Part shown: positions 53,171 through 63,430 of the stretch, in pieces
Numbering within the stretch: the stretch's first letter is position 1
How the letters are laid out: each line of letters begins with the position of its first letter
Assembly: GCF_017357385.1 (NCBI RefSeq)
Contig: NZ_CP071632.1
Span: forward strand, 2,299,501 to 2,363,500
From: Rhizobium sp. NZLR1
Lineage (GTDB): Bacteria; Pseudomonadota; Alphaproteobacteria; Rhizobiales; Rhizobiaceae
Length of the DNA: 64,000 bases
Direction: 5' to 3'
Made by a program: the position numbers and the translations under genes
Notes under the pieces: model-generated
Told to the model about the DNA's origin: nothing
What the model saw: the letters and a program-made list of their open reading frames with translations, nothing else
Databases searched by the model: none

Positions 53171-55063
53171 ATGTTCCATATCCTGAGAAGAGCCGCTCAG
53201 ACCTGGGTCGCCAAGCTGCTGATGCTTCTGCTGGTCGCGTCCTTCGGCATCTGGGGCGTCTCCCGGTCGCTGATTACCGGCAGCAACAGCACCACGGTCG
53301 TGACCGTCGGCGATCAGCATGTGGACGTCAACGAATTCCACCTCGCCTACCAGCGCCAGGTGGCAAGCCTCAGCCAGCAGTTCGGCACGCGCCTCACGCC
53401 GGAACAGGCCCGCGCCTTCGGCGTCGAGCAGCAGGTGCTGGCCCAGCTCGTCGCCGGCGCCTCGCTCGATCAGCTTGCCGAAGAAATGAACCTCGGGCTG
53501 TCCGAAGATCGCCTCGCCCAGTTGATCGCCGATGATCCTGCATTCAAGGCTGTCAACGGCAAGTTCGACCGTGAACTCTTCATCTCGCGCCTGCGCAATG
53601 CCAATATCCGCCAGGATGATTACATCAAGGAGCGCAGCAAGGTCGCCGTCCGCAGCCAGGTCGTCGATGCCATCTCGAACGGCTTTACCGCTCCGAAGAC
53701 GCTGGTCGACGCCCTGAAGCTCTATGGCGGTGAAAGCCGCAGCGTCGACTATTTGCTGCTCACCAACGCCAATATCGAGCCGATCAAGGCGCCTGCCGAC
53801 GACGTGCTGGCGGCGTGGTTCGAGGGTGTGAAGCAACGCTACCAGGCGCCTGAGTACCGCAAGCTCGTCTATCTCAAGCTGCAGCCCGCCGATATCGCTG
53901 ACGCAGCGACGGTCGCCGACGACCAGATCCACGAAGCCTTCGACAAGAGCAAGGATACCTACCGCACGCCGGAAAGCCGCACCATCGAACAGCTGACCTT
54001 CACCAGCAAGGATCTTGCCACCGCCGCCGAAACGGCCCTGAAGGGCGGCACCAGCTTCGATCAACTGGTCTCCGACCAGGGCAAGACGGCAAGCGACGTA
54101 CTGCTCGGCGAGTTCACCAAGGACAAGGTTCCCGACCAGGCTGTTGCCGATGCGGCCTTCGCGGTTTCGCGCGATGGCGGCACGACACCTGTGGTCGAGG
54201 GCTCCTTCGGTTCCGTCATCCTGCGCATCACCAACATCAAGCCGGAAACGACCAAGAATTTCGACGAGGTGAAGGAGGACATCCGCAAGCAGCTGGCGCT
54301 TTCCAATGCCTCTCAGGAAGTGATCAACGTTCATGACCGCATCGAGGATCTGCGCGCCGGCGGCGCCACGCTCGAGGATATCGCCGGCCAGTTGAAGCTG
54401 AAGGCCGTGGCCGTCGACGCCGTCGATATGACCGGCGCAGACAAGGACGGCAAAGAGGTCAAGGATATTCCCGTCAAGCAGCAGCTGCTCGGCGAAGCCT
54501 TCAAGACCGAGGTCGCCGTCGATGCGCCGCCGCTGCCGATCGGCAATGATGGCTATGTCTGGTTCAACGTCCGCGAAATCACGCCGACCCGCGAGCGCCC
54601 GGTCGCCGAGGTGCGCGAAAAGGCGGTCGAGGACTGGACGGCGGAACAGCAGAAAGCCGAACTTGCCAAGAAGGCCGACGAATTGAAGGCCGCAGCCGCC
54701 AAGGGCACCGCGCTTGCCGATATCGCAACGCCGCTCGGCATCGCCGTCGAAAGCAAGAGCGGCGTCACCCGCTCAACCGATGATCCGGTGCTTGGCCGCG
54801 CCGGCGTCACCGCCGCTTTCTCCGGCCCCATCGATACGGTCGCGAGCGCTGTCGGCGCCGATCCGTCGACGCAGATCCTGATGAAGGTCACAGAGGTCAA
54901 CAGCGAGCCGACCAGCGATGCGCTGAACAACCGCGATGCCCAGATCACCGCCATGGCCAATGCCGCCGGCGACGATATTCTCGATCAGATGGTCAACCTG
55001 CTGCAGACGCAGTACGGCGCGCAGATCAACCAGACGCTCGCCGAACAGGCGACGCTTCGTTAG
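53171..55063 (+). CDS. SurA-N/parvulin peptidyl-prolyl isomerase, PpiD-like, 630 aa
   Basis: One N-terminal membrane anchor (WVAKLLMLLLVASFGIWGVS), then a SurA_N-type helical chaperone region to about residue 200. A parvulin-like region lies near 260-360 (RTIEQLTFTSKDLATAAE, GGTSFDQLVSDQG, VEGSFGSVILRI), with a further helical region and a second weak parvulin-type segment after it. It is a periplasmic fold helper for outer-membrane proteins, tethered to the inner membrane. The catalytic-type His residues of active parvulins are not obvious, so chaperone action may dominate. First gene before trpD, ten bases apart. Confidence 0.85.
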   Translation: MFHILRRAAQTWVAKLLMLLLVASFGIWGVSRSLITGSNSTTVVTVGDQHVDVNEFHLAYQRQVASLSQQFGTRLTPEQARAFGVEQQVLAQLVAGASLDQLAEEMNLGLSEDRLAQLIADDPAFKAVNGKFDRELFISRLRNANIRQDDYIKERSKVAVRSQVVDAISNGFTAPKTLVDALKLYGGESRSVDYLLLTNANIEPIKAPADDVLAAWFEGVKQRYQAPEYRKLVYLKLQPADIADAATVADDQIHEAFDKSKDTYRTPESRTIEQLTFTSKDLATAAETALKGGTSFDQLVSDQGKTASDVLLGEFTKDKVPDQAVADAAFAVSRDGGTTPVVEGSFGSVILRITNIKPETTKNFDEVKEDIRKQLALSNASQEVINVHDRIEDLRAGGATLEDIAGQLKLKAVAVDAVDMTGADKDGKEVKDIPVKQQLLGEAFKTEVAVDAPPLPIGNDGYVWFNVREITPTRERPVAEVREKAVEDWTAEQQKAELAKKADELKAAAAKGTALADIATPLGIAVESKSGVTRSTDDPVLGRAGVTAAFSGPIDTVASAVGADPSTQILMKVTEVNSEPTSDALNNRDAQITAMANAAGDDILDQMVNLLQTQYGAQINQTLAEQATLR

Positions 55064-55072
55064 GAGGCCTTT

Positions 55073-56089
55073 ATGACCGATCTGAAGCCGTTCCTGGCCA
55101 AGGCCGCAAGCCGCGAGCCGCTGACGCGTGACGAGGCTCGCGCCGCCTTCGACATCCTGATGTCGGGCCAGGCGACGCCCTCGCAGATCGGCGGCTTCCT
55201 GATGGCGCTGCGCGTGCGTGGCGAAACCGTCGACGAGATCGTCGGCGCCGTCACCGCGATGCGCTCGAAGATGCTGACCGTCGAGGCTCCGGCCGATGCG
55301 ATCGACATCGTCGGCACCGGCGGCGATGCCAGCGGCACCTACAATATCTCGACGCTGGCGGCGCTGATCGTCGCCGGCGCCGGTGTCCCCGTCGCAAAAC
55401 ACGGCAACCGGGCGCTGAGTTCGAAGTCGGGTGCGGCGGACAATCTGGCGGCACTCGGCGTCAAGCTCGATGTCGGCCCCGAGATCATTTCCCGCTGCAT
55501 CACTGAGGCCGGCGTCGGCTTCATGTTCGCGCAGCTTCATCATTCCGCCATGCGCCATGTCGGCCCATCCCGGGTCGAACTCGGCACCCGCACCATCTTC
55601 AACTTGCTCGGGCCGCTCTCCAGTCCGGCCGGCGTCCGCCGCCAGCTGCTGGGGGTCTTCTCGCCGCAATGGCTGGTGCCGCTTGCGGAAGTCATGCGCG
55701 ATCTCGGCTCCGAATGCGTCTGGGTGGTTCATGGCGACGGCCTCGATGAGATCACCACGACCGGCATCACCAAGGTAGCCGCACTCGAAAACGGCAAGAT
55801 CCGCACCTTCGAGCTGTCGCCCGCCGATTTCGGCGTCAGCCCCAGCGTGCTTGCCGACATCAAGGGCGGCGATGGTGTCGCCAACGCCGCAGCGCTTCGC
55901 GAGGTGCTCAGCGGCGCGAAGAACGCCTATCGCGATATATCGCTTGCCAATGCCGCCGCCTCGCTGGTGATCGCCGGCAAGGTCGAAACGATTCGCGACG
56001 GCATGACGCTCGCGGCGCAGTCGCTCGATAGCGGCGCCACCGCGCTCGCTCTCGACAAACTCATCGCCGTTTCCAACGATATCGACTAG
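55073..56089 (+). CDS. trpD: anthranilate phosphoribosyltransferase
   Basis: 338 aa. The PRPP glycine loop [14 protein letters not shown] is near residue 81, the [21 protein letters not shown] block near 106 and the anthranilate/Mg region ([13 protein letters not shown]) near 222. It makes phosphoribosyl-anthranilate, the second committed step to tryptophan. A strong AGGAGG lies before the ATG. Followed by trpC after ten bases. Confidence 0.97.
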   Translation: MTDLKPFLAKAASREPLTRDEARAAFDILMSGQATPSQIGGFLMALRVRGETVDEIVGAVTAMRSKMLTVEAPADAIDIVGTGGDASGTYNISTLAALIVAGAGVPVAKHGNRALSSKSGAADNLAALGVKLDVGPEIISRCITEAGVGFMFAQLHHSAMRHVGPSRVELGTRTIFNLLGPLSSPAGVRRQLLGVFSPQWLVPLAEVMRDLGSECVWVVHGDGLDEITTTGITKVAALENGKIRTFELSPADFGVSPSVLADIKGGDGVANAAALREVLSGAKNAYRDISLANAAASLVIAGKVETIRDGMTLAAQSLDSGATALALDKLIAVSNDID

Positions 56090-56099
56090 GATTACCCCG

Positions 56100-56912
56100 A
56101 TGACCGATATCCTGAAGAAGATCGAACTTTACAAGCGTGAGGAGATCGCCGCCGCCAAGGCTGCGGTGTCGCTTGCCGACCTGAAGGCGATGCAGGCCGG
56201 CCAGTCCGCCCCGCGTGGCTTCCATCGCGCCCTTGCTGCCAAGCGTGACGCCGGCAATTTCGGTCTGATCGCCGAGATCAAGAAGGCGAGCCCGTCGAAG
56301 GGGCTGATCCGCTCGGATTTCGATCCGCCGGCGCTGGCAAAGGCCTACGAAGCCGGTGGCGCGGCCTGCCTTTCCGTGCTGACCGATACGCCGAGCTTTC
56401 AGGGTGCGCCGGAATTCCTGACGACGGCACGGGCCGCCTGCGGTCTACCCGCTTTGCGCAAGGATTTCATGTTCGAGACCTATCAGGTGCATGAGGCGCG
56501 CGCCTGGGGTGCTGACTGCATCCTGCTGATCATGGCCTCGCTTTCTAATGACGAGGCCGAGCGTCTGCAGGACGAAGCTTTCTCGCTCGGCATGGACGTG
56601 CTGGTCGAGGTCCACGACGCCGAGGAGATGGAGCGGGCGCTAAAACTGTCCTCGCCGCTCATCGGCATCAACAACCGCAATCTGCGTACTTTCGAGGTCA
56701 GCCTGACTGTCAGCGAGACGCTGGCCGCCATGGTTCCGGCAGACCGGCTCCTCATCGGCGAAAGCGGCATCTTCACCAATGCCGATTGCAAGCGCCTGCA
56801 GGCCGTCGATATCAGCACCTTCCTTGTCGGCGAAAGCCTGATGCGAAAGGATGACGTGACGGCCGCCACTCGCGCGCTGCTCTTTGGCGAAGCCGCCATC
56901 GCGGCCGAATGA
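56100..56912 (+). CDS. trpC: indole-3-glycerol phosphate synthase
   Basis: 270 aa TIM barrel. The catalytic Lys/Glu set is in [15 protein letters not shown] near residue 55, the [12 protein letters not shown] region near 120 and the [11 protein letters not shown] and [11 protein letters not shown] phosphate-binding blocks. It closes the indole ring after the PRAI step (trpF is elsewhere). The monofunctional form, as in other alphaproteobacteria. One base separates its stop from the moaC start. Confidence 0.97.
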   Translation: MTDILKKIELYKREEIAAAKAAVSLADLKAMQAGQSAPRGFHRALAAKRDAGNFGLIAEIKKASPSKGLIRSDFDPPALAKAYEAGGAACLSVLTDTPSFQGAPEFLTTARAACGLPALRKDFMFETYQVHEARAWGADCILLIMASLSNDEAERLQDEAFSLGMDVLVEVHDAEEMERALKLSSPLIGINNRNLRTFEVSLTVSETLAAMVPADRLLIGESGIFTNADCKRLQAVDISTFLVGESLMRKDDVTAATRALLFGEAAIAAE

Positions 56913-56913
56913 T

Positions 56914-57411
56914 ATGAGCGGCGGAAAGGCTAACCTAACGCATATCGATGCCTCCGGCGAGGCGCATATGGTCGACGTTTCCGACAAGGCCGAGACGCTG
57001 CGTATCGCCACGGCCGAGGGCTATGTGAAGATGGCGCCGGAAACACTCGCGCTCATTCGACAAGGCAATGCCAAGAAGGGCGATGTGATCGGCACGGCGC
57101 GCCTTGCCGGCATCATGGCGGCAAAACGTACCGCCGATCTCATCCCGCTCTGCCATCCGCTGATGCTGACGAAGGTGACCGTCGCGATCGAGGAAGACGC
57201 CGCCCTGCCTGGTCTGCGCGTCACGGCAACCGCCAAGTTGACCGGCAAGACCGGTGTGGAGATGGAGGCGTTGACCGCCGTCTCGGTCGCCTGCCTTACG
57301 ATCTACGATATGGCCAAGGCCGCCGACAAGACAATGGAGATCGGCGGCGTCAGGCTGCTCGAAAAATCCGGCGGCAAGTCGGGCAATTTCCGTCATCCGG
57401 AGGCGAGATGA
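56914..57411 (+). CDS. moaC: cyclic pyranopterin monophosphate synthase
   Basis: 165 aa. The family blocks [34 protein letters not shown] near residue 68 and [24 protein letters not shown] near 113, with the catalytic Lys region. It converts the MoaA product into cPMP, the first molybdenum-cofactor step. The ATG at 56914 overlaps the trpC 3' end closely. Joined to moeA by ATGA overlap at 57408. Confidence 0.96.
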   Translation: MSGGKANLTHIDASGEAHMVDVSDKAETLRIATAEGYVKMAPETLALIRQGNAKKGDVIGTARLAGIMAAKRTADLIPLCHPLMLTKVTVAIEEDAALPGLRVTATAKLTGKTGVEMEALTAVSVACLTIYDMAKAADKTMEIGGVRLLEKSGGKSGNFRHPEAR

Positions 57412-58631
57412 ACCTTCTCCCGGTCGCCGAGGCGCAGAACCGTCTCCTGTCCCGCGCCAAGCCCGTCGAAGCCTCTGAAACGCTGCCACTTATCGATGCC
57501 GAAGGCCGCGTCCTGGCCGTCGATCTCAAGGCAGGCCTGACCCAGCCGCCCTTCAACTCCTCCGCTATGGATGGTTACGCCCTACGTCGCGAAGACGCGC
57601 CGGAGCCGGGCGCCTTGCTGAAGCTGATCGGCACCTCCGCCGCCGGCCATGCCTTCCAAGGCGAGGTCGGCAAAGGCGAGACCGTCCGCATCTTCACCGG
57701 CGCCCCAGTTCCCGCAGGCGCCGACAGCGTCCTTCTGCAGGAGGATGCCGAGAAGACTGAAGGCGGCATCCGAACCAATTTTCCTGTGCGGCAGGGCCAG
57801 CATGTGCGTCCCCGCGGCCAGGATTTTGCCGAAGGCGAAGCCGTGCTGTCGGCCGGCACAGTGCTTGATTTCTCGCGGCTGACGGTCGCTGCCGGCATGA
57901 ACCGGCCCGATGTCGAGATTCTCAAACGCCCGCTGATCGCCATCCTTGCGACCGGCGACGAATTGCTGCCGCCCGGAAGCGCGCCCGGCCCGTCGCAGAT
58001 CATCGCATCCAATACATTCGGTATTGCAGCCCTTGCCCGCAAAGCCGGCGCCGAGGTGCTCGATCTCGGCATTGTCCCGGACGACAAAGCCAGGATCACC
58101 GCGGCGATCGACGCGGCGCGAGACGCCGAGGCCGATGTCATCGTCACGCTCGGCGGCGCTTCGGTCGGCGACCACGATCTGGTGCAGGCGACGCTGATCG
58201 AGGCCGGCATGCAGCTGGATTTCTGGCGCATCGCCATGCGTCCCGGCAAACCGCTGATGGTCGGCAGCTTCGGCGAGACCCATGTGCTCGGCCTGCCCGG
58301 CAATCCGGTATCGAGCCTCGTCTGCTCGCTGCTCTTCCTGGAGCCGCTGATCCGCAAACTCGCCTCCCTGCCGCCGGTGCGGCGCGAGACAATGGTGGAG
58401 GCAGCCGTCACGCTGCGCGTCAATGACCACCGCCAGGACTATATCAGGGCGAAACTCTCGAAATCCGCCGCCGGGAACTGGCTCGCCGAACCCTTCGACA
58501 AACAGGATTCGTCGATGATGAAGGTGTTTGCGCAAGCCGATTGCCTGATCATCCGCCCGCCGCATGCACCGGAGCTACCGGCTGGAGCGCCCTGCCCGGT
58601 CATGCTGTTGCGGCCGGATCTTCTGGCATAG
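57408..58631 (+). CDS. moeA: molybdopterin molybdenumtransferase
   Basis: 407 aa. Domains: substrate-binding ([17 protein letters not shown]), the MoaB/Mog-like fold ([34 protein letters not shown]) and a C-terminal beta domain (YIRAKLS). It inserts molybdate into adenylated molybdopterin. Last gene in the ppiD-trpD-trpC-moaC-moeA run, a known rhizobial order. A methyltransferase gene is convergent with it, eleven bases away. Confidence 0.96.
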   Translation: MNLLPVAEAQNRLLSRAKPVEASETLPLIDAEGRVLAVDLKAGLTQPPFNSSAMDGYALRREDAPEPGALLKLIGTSAAGHAFQGEVGKGETVRIFTGAPVPAGADSVLLQEDAEKTEGGIRTNFPVRQGQHVRPRGQDFAEGEAVLSAGTVLDFSRLTVAAGMNRPDVEILKRPLIAILATGDELLPPGSAPGPSQIIASNTFGIAALARKAGAEVLDLGIVPDDKARITAAIDAARDAEADVIVTLGGASVGDHDLVQATLIEAGMQLDFWRIAMRPGKPLMVGSFGETHVLGLPGNPVSSLVCSLLFLEPLIRKLASLPPVRRETMVEAAVTLRVNDHRQDYIRAKLSKSAAGNWLAEPFDKQDSSMMKVFAQADCLIIRPPHAPELPAGAPCPVMLLRPDLLA

Positions 58632-58641
58632 TCGCAGCCTT

Positions 58642-59310
58642 TCAGCCATCTCCGGCAAGTGAAAAGACGCCTGCCGGCACCACCTTGCCCCCCGTACCCG
58701 CGCCGAAATCTGCGACCGCATGGGTCGCGATTCGCCTAAGGTGTCCCTGCGGTAGATAAGCGCGCTCGGGATCGCCGATCAGCACCTCGATGCCGCTCGC
58801 TTGGCAACGCTGCAAGAAATCCATCACCCGCAAGGCAAGTGCGGGATCGTAGAACAGGTCGCCGACAACGACGAGATCAGTCTCCTCCGGCGGCGGCGCC
58901 TCGATGATATCGGCGGCGACGGCTACGATCTTCACGCCGTTGATCGCCGCGTTGAGACCGATTGCGGCGATGGCATTGGCATCGACATCGACCGCCGTGA
59001 CCGTAGCAGCTCCGGCCTTCGCCGCCGCGATGGCGACGAGCCCGGAGCCGGCGCCAAGGTCGAGGACGCGGCGCCCCGCGACCACCTCGGGGCGATCGAG
59101 CAGATGGCGGGCAAGCACGGCGCCGCCGGCCCAGGGATAAGCCCAGTAGGGCGGCGGATCGGTTTCTCCCCGGCCGGCAAGTCGCCAGAGCCCGCTCGCA
59201 GGGCCTGCCATATAGAGCAGGATTTCGGAAATGGCCGGAACGGGGGAGATTGGCAGATTGGCCTGGATGAAGGCGGCCGGATCGGGACGCGGAATGCCGG
59301 AGCGTTTCAT
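58642..59310 (-). CDS. SAM-dependent methyltransferase, ETF-beta lysine methyltransferase-like, 222 aa
   Basis: Class I Rossmann methyltransferase. The upstream PPYWAYPWAGGAVLARHLLD block, motif I VLDLGAGSGLVAIAAAKAG near residue 82, DVD as the ribose acid near 105 and VVGDLFYDPALA near 145 follow the pattern of ETFBKMT (METTL20), which methylates lysines on the ETF beta subunit; bacterial members are known from Agrobacterium. The substrate assignment is by motif resemblance. Cytoplasmic; transcribed alone. Confidence 0.75.
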   Translation of the reverse strand: MKRSGIPRPDPAAFIQANLPISPVPAISEILLYMAGPASGLWRLAGRGETDPPPYWAYPWAGGAVLARHLLDRPEVVAGRRVLDLGAGSGLVAIAAAKAGAATVTAVDVDANAIAAIGLNAAINGVKIVAVAADIIEAPPPEETDLVVVGDLFYDPALALRVMDFLQRCQASGIEVLIGDPERAYLPQGHLRRIATHAVADFGAGTGGKVVPAGVFSLAGDG

Positions 59311-59420
59311 CGTCGTCCTGCTCCTGGCCCGCTATAAAACTAACGATTCAATAGTTCTTCATGGCGAGATGCGGCATGCCGCCGTCGAGAAATTCCGCTT
59401 GCGGCTAGCCGTCAGATAAA

Positions 59421-59450
59421 GCCCTCCGCCTGAACCGGCGAAGGGCCTGC
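59421..59450 (-). terminator. terminator of the DEAD-box gene
   Basis: Stem GCCCTCCGCC/GGCGAAGGGC (one mismatch) with a 6-base loop; on the minus strand it is followed by TTTAT, just past the helicase stop at 59458. Confidence 0.6.
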
Positions 59451-59457
59451 GGCGCAA

Positions 59458-61473
59458 TCAGCCGGGCTTCTTCTTCGAAAACTTGCCCTTCGGCCCGGCG
59501 CCGCCCTTGCCTTCATATTTCGGGCGTTCGGATTTGGCGCCTTCGGATTTCCCGCCTTCGAATTTCGGCTTGTCGTATTTTGGCTTGTCGAATTTCGGCC
59601 CATCAAATTTAGGCTTATCGGATCTCGGGCCATCGAAGCCGGGCTTGCCCGGTTTCTTGCTCCAGGGCTTGGTGTCCTGTCTTTGCTGGCCGCTATTGTC
59701 AGCTGCAGCATATCCGCCGCCCGGAGCCTTGCCGAACTTGTTGTTCGGGCGTTCCTCGCGGAATGTGTCGCCCGGTCGCTCGTCACGCGACGACTTGCCG
59801 GCATAGGGCTTTGGCGACGGCGCCCGGCTGAAATCCGGCGTGCCGGAAAGCTTTGTCACACGGATGCCGCGTTCGAGCGCCTTGTTCGGTCCGATCGCTG
59901 CCAGGAAGCTTTCGGCACTCGCTGCTGCGATCTCCACAAAGGTTTCCTCAGGCTGCATCTTGATCGCACCGATCTCGCGCTTCGTGACATTGCCGTTGCG
60001 GCAGAGCATCGGAATCAGCCAGCGCGGCTCGGCATTCTGCTTGCGTCCGACCGAAACGGAGAACCAGACGCTGGCGCCGAAATCCTCGCGCGGTCCCCTC
60101 TGTGCCGGCTCGAACGGCTCGGCATTGTCGCGGCGCTTGCGGCTGCGATCGTCCTGCACGGTAACCTCGAGGAGGTCTTCCGGCGCCGAATGATTGGTGC
60201 GGTAGAGGCGCAGGAAGGCGGCGGCTAGCTTCTCGGCTCCGTGGCTGGCGAGTAGCTGCTGTACCAGCCCCTGTTCTTCTTCCTGCGGCGCTTCGCTGAA
60301 GATCGGATCGGCGAGCAGCCGCTCGTCGTCGCGCTCATTGACCTCCTCGGCCGACGGCGGCCGCGCCCAGGCAGCCGAAATTCCGGCATTCTCGAGCAAG
60401 CGCTCCGCCTTGCGCCGTGCATTCAGCGGCACGATCATAGCGCTGATGCCCTTGCGTCCCGCACGGCCGGTGCGGCCGCTGCGGTGCAGCAGCGTATCCG
60501 GATTGGTCGGCAGATCGGCATGGATGACGAGATCGAGGCCCGGCAGGTCGATGCCGCGAGCGGCGACGTCGGTCGCGATGCAGACGCGGGCGCGCCCGTC
60601 GCGCATCGCCTGCAGCGCGTGGGTGCGTTCGTTCTGCGTCAGCTCGCCGGAGAGTGCCACGACGGCGAAATTGCGGTTGTTGAAGCGCGCGGTCAGATGA
60701 TTGACGGCGGCGCGCGTCGAGCAGAAGACGATGGCGTTGGTCGCCTCGTAATAACGCAGCACGTTGATGATCGCATTCTCGCGGTCGCTGGGGGCTACCA
60801 TGAGCGCGCGATATTCGATGTCGACATGCTGCTTTGCCTCGGCCGCGGTGCTGATGCGCACGGCGTTGCGCTGATAGCTTTTGGCAAGCTTGGCGATCGC
60901 CGCCGGCACCGTTGCCGAAAACATCAGTGTCCGGCGCTCGTCCGGCGCCGCATCGAGAATGAATTCCAGGTCTTCGCGGAAGCCGAGATCGAGCATCTCG
61001 TCGGCCTCGTCGAGCACGGCGGCCTTTAGGTCCGACATGTCGAGCGCCCTGCGACGAATATGGTCGCAGAGCCGGCCGGGCGTGCCGACGACGATATGGG
61101 CGCCGCGTTCGAGCGACCGGCGCTCGCTGCGAATGTCCATGCCGCCGACACAGCTGGCGATCACCGCGCCGGTCATCTCAAACAGCCAGTCGAGCTCACG
61201 CTTTACCTGCAGAGCAAGCTCACGTGTCGGGGCGATGACGAGCGCCAGCGGGGCGCCGGCATTGCCGAAACGCTCACTATCCTCAAGCAGGGTCGGTGCC
61301 AGCGCCAGGCCGAAGGCGACGGTCTTGCCGGAGCCGGTCTGGGCCGAGACCAGCGCGTCGGAAGCGGCGAGCGCCGGATCGAGCATTGCCTTCTGCACCG
61401 GGGTGAGTTCGGCGTAACCGCGCTTCTGCAACGCCTTGGCGATCGCCGGAACGACGCCGTTGAATTCTGTCAT
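59458..61473 (-). CDS. DEAD-box RNA helicase with DbpA-like RNA-binding domain and repetitive tail, 671 aa
   Basis: Helicase motifs in order: Q motif (LTPVQ), I AQTGSGKT near 45, Ia PTRELA, Ib GTPGR, II DEAD near 157, III SAT, IV IVFCSTR, V TDVAARGIDLP and VI HRSGRTGRAGR. A DbpA-type RNA-binding domain spans residues 475-555. The last 120 residues are low complexity, basic, with repeats of PKFDGPKFDKPKYDKPKFEG type. It likely remodels RNA in ribosome assembly or in cold conditions. The tail probably binds RNA non-specifically or aids condensation. Transcribed alone with a terminator at 59421. Confidence 0.92.
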   Translation of the reverse strand: MTEFNGVVPAIAKALQKRGYAELTPVQKAMLDPALAASDALVSAQTGSGKTVAFGLALAPTLLEDSERFGNAGAPLALVIAPTRELALQVKRELDWLFEMTGAVIASCVGGMDIRSERRSLERGAHIVVGTPGRLCDHIRRRALDMSDLKAAVLDEADEMLDLGFREDLEFILDAAPDERRTLMFSATVPAAIAKLAKSYQRNAVRISTAAEAKQHVDIEYRALMVAPSDRENAIINVLRYYEATNAIVFCSTRAAVNHLTARFNNRNFAVVALSGELTQNERTHALQAMRDGRARVCIATDVAARGIDLPGLDLVIHADLPTNPDTLLHRSGRTGRAGRKGISAMIVPLNARRKAERLLENAGISAAWARPPSAEEVNERDDERLLADPIFSEAPQEEEQGLVQQLLASHGAEKLAAAFLRLYRTNHSAPEDLLEVTVQDDRSRKRRDNAEPFEPAQRGPREDFGASVWFSVSVGRKQNAEPRWLIPMLCRNGNVTKREIGAIKMQPEETFVEIAAASAESFLAAIGPNKALERGIRVTKLSGTPDFSRAPSPKPYAGKSSRDERPGDTFREERPNNKFGKAPGGGYAAADNSGQQRQDTKPWSKKPGKPGFDGPRSDKPKFDGPKFDKPKYDKPKFEGGKSEGAKSERPKYEGKGGAGPKGKFSKKKPG

Positions 61474-61570
61474 GAGTTCGATCTTTCGGAGCTGTCAGGC
61501 GCGAAATGCGCCATGGCCGGAGCCAGCCGGCGGGTATTTGCGCCGTTCCTAGCCGCTCCCGCCGCGATTG

Positions 61571-63427
61571 TCAAAGCGTGCGGCTGCGCCACAGCCACGC
61601 GTCGATATGCCTTGCCCGGCCGCGCAGCGTCGTTTCCAACGGACCCTCCATGCGGCCCGCCTGCAGCAACGCGCTGTCGGGGCCGGCCGCGCGGACGATT
61701 TCGGCGCTCAGCGCCAGCTCGACGCCATGGCGGGCGGCGACCTCCATCAGGCGGCTGCCGACGTTGATGGTGTCGCCTGCCGCGGTGATCTGTTGCCGGT
61801 CGCCGGTGCCAAGGCGCGAGGCGACGATCGGGCCGCAATGGGCGCCGACCTTGAAGCCGATCCTCTTCTCCGCGAAGCCTCCGTGCGATCCAAGCCAGGC
61901 CCGCGTGCGCTCACACAGGCTGACGGCGCAGGCAGCGGCCCGGGCGGCATCGTCATCGGCAGGCTCCGGCAGGCCGAACAGGATCATCGCCCCGTCGCCC
62001 ATGAAGCTGGTGATGGCGCCGCCGTGGGCGCGCGCCTCCTCATCGACCAGTTCGAAGAATCCGCTCAGAACCTCGCTCACCTTGACCGGGCCGAGGTTTT
62101 CGCTGAGGCCGGTGAAACCCGAGAGATCGATGAAGATGACGGCAGCGTTCTGGCGCACCGGTGCGGCGAGGAAATTTGGATCGCGTGCCAACCACTCGCC
62201 GAGGCCGGGCGCCTCGATGCGCTGCAGCAACGCGCTCTGCTCGGCAAAATGGCGGGCGCGGCCGCGGTCGAGCCAGAGTTCGGCTGCACCGAAGATCAGC
62301 GCCGGCGGCAGCGCTGCGGCGATCGGCAGCGCCGCGCTCAGCCAATAACCATGCGCAAAGGCCGAAAGATTGAGCAGCGCCCAGACGATCAGCGTCAACA
62401 CGATGATGAGATAGCCCATAGCACTCCGTCGCCAGGCAATCAGCGAAACGAGCACGAGCGGCAGGCCGACGGCGATGCCGGCATCGATCAGCCTTAGCCG
62501 GTGGTCGCGCACCATGCCGTCGCCGCTGACGAGATGGGTGATCGCCGTCGACATCACCTCGACGCCGGGCATAACCGGATCGAACGGCGTCGGGAAGACG
62601 TCGCCGCCGCCGGTGACCGTCGAGCCGATGACGACGATGCGGCCGGCAACCGCATCGGCCGAAAGCGTGCCATCCAGCCCATCGGCCGCGCTGAAGGTGG
62701 CGATGCTGCCGTGCCCGCCATAGAAGGTCACCGGCAGCCGCTGGCCGATATCGGTGGGGATACGCAGCTTTCCGAGCATGATGGCATCGGGTTCGATGCT
62801 GGGGTCGACGCCGAGCGCCACCGAAGCGGCGCGCAGCGGAAAGGCCGGATCCAATCGATCCGCGGCGCGTGAGATCAGCGGAATGTACCGCGGCGTGCCG
62901 GTCTGGTCGGTTGCGACATTGACGATGCCGACGGCGGCGGCCTCGGCAAAGCGGGGAAGCGGCAACAGAAGCTGACCTGCCTCGGGGATGGCGGCGAGCG
63001 GATCGTTGGCGGCATCGGTGACCTGCTGGCTGCTTCTGGTGAAGGTGGCTGCGGCCGCAATCACGCTCGGCCCCTGGGCAAGGGCGGTAGCCAGCGCCGC
63101 ATCGCCCTCCTCCGGCCCGGGATCGACCAGCAGAATGTCGAGCGCCAGGGCCTTCGGCTTCAAGGCGTTGATTGCGCCGACAAGGCGCGCAAGTGTGGCC
63201 CGATCAAGGGGATAACCGTGGGCCGCCGCGGTGCGGTCGTCGATGGCGACGATCGAGACGCCGGGAGGCGGTGTCTTCGCCCCGACGATAACGCTGCGGA
63301 TATCGGTGAGCGAGGCCTCCATCCGGTCGAGAAGGCCGCTTCCGGCAGTGAGATTGGCATAGCCGAGCGCAGCTCCCCAAAGGCCGGCGAAAAACAGCGC
63401 GATCACCGTCTGCAGGCGATGGTTCAT
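61571..63427 (-). CDS. CHASE2-domain adenylate/guanylate cyclase, 618 aa
   Basis: N-terminal helix, a periplasmic CHASE2 sensor (residues 30-310, VSIVAIDDRTAAAHGYPLDR, PKALALDILLVDPGPEEGD), two or three membrane helices (residues 325-385), and a class III cyclase domain with metal Asp residues in FIDLSGFTGLS and FMGDGAMILFG, and TINVGSRLME. It likely makes cAMP in response to an extracytoplasmic signal. The start follows the FecR-domain gene by only three bases, so the pair is co-translated and the FecR protein may be its periplasmic partner. Confidence 0.9.
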   Translation of the reverse strand: MNHRLQTVIALFFAGLWGAALGYANLTAGSGLLDRMEASLTDIRSVIVGAKTPPPGVSIVAIDDRTAAAHGYPLDRATLARLVGAINALKPKALALDILLVDPGPEEGDAALATALAQGPSVIAAAATFTRSSQQVTDAANDPLAAIPEAGQLLLPLPRFAEAAAVGIVNVATDQTGTPRYIPLISRAADRLDPAFPLRAASVALGVDPSIEPDAIMLGKLRIPTDIGQRLPVTFYGGHGSIATFSAADGLDGTLSADAVAGRIVVIGSTVTGGGDVFPTPFDPVMPGVEVMSTAITHLVSGDGMVRDHRLRLIDAGIAVGLPLVLVSLIAWRRSAMGYLIIVLTLIVWALLNLSAFAHGYWLSAALPIAAALPPALIFGAAELWLDRGRARHFAEQSALLQRIEAPGLGEWLARDPNFLAAPVRQNAAVIFIDLSGFTGLSENLGPVKVSEVLSGFFELVDEEARAHGGAITSFMGDGAMILFGLPEPADDDAARAAACAVSLCERTRAWLGSHGGFAEKRIGFKVGAHCGPIVASRLGTGDRQQITAAGDTINVGSRLMEVAARHGVELALSAEIVRAAGPDSALLQAGRMEGPLETTLRGRARHIDAWLWRSRTL

Positions 63428-63430
63428 CGA

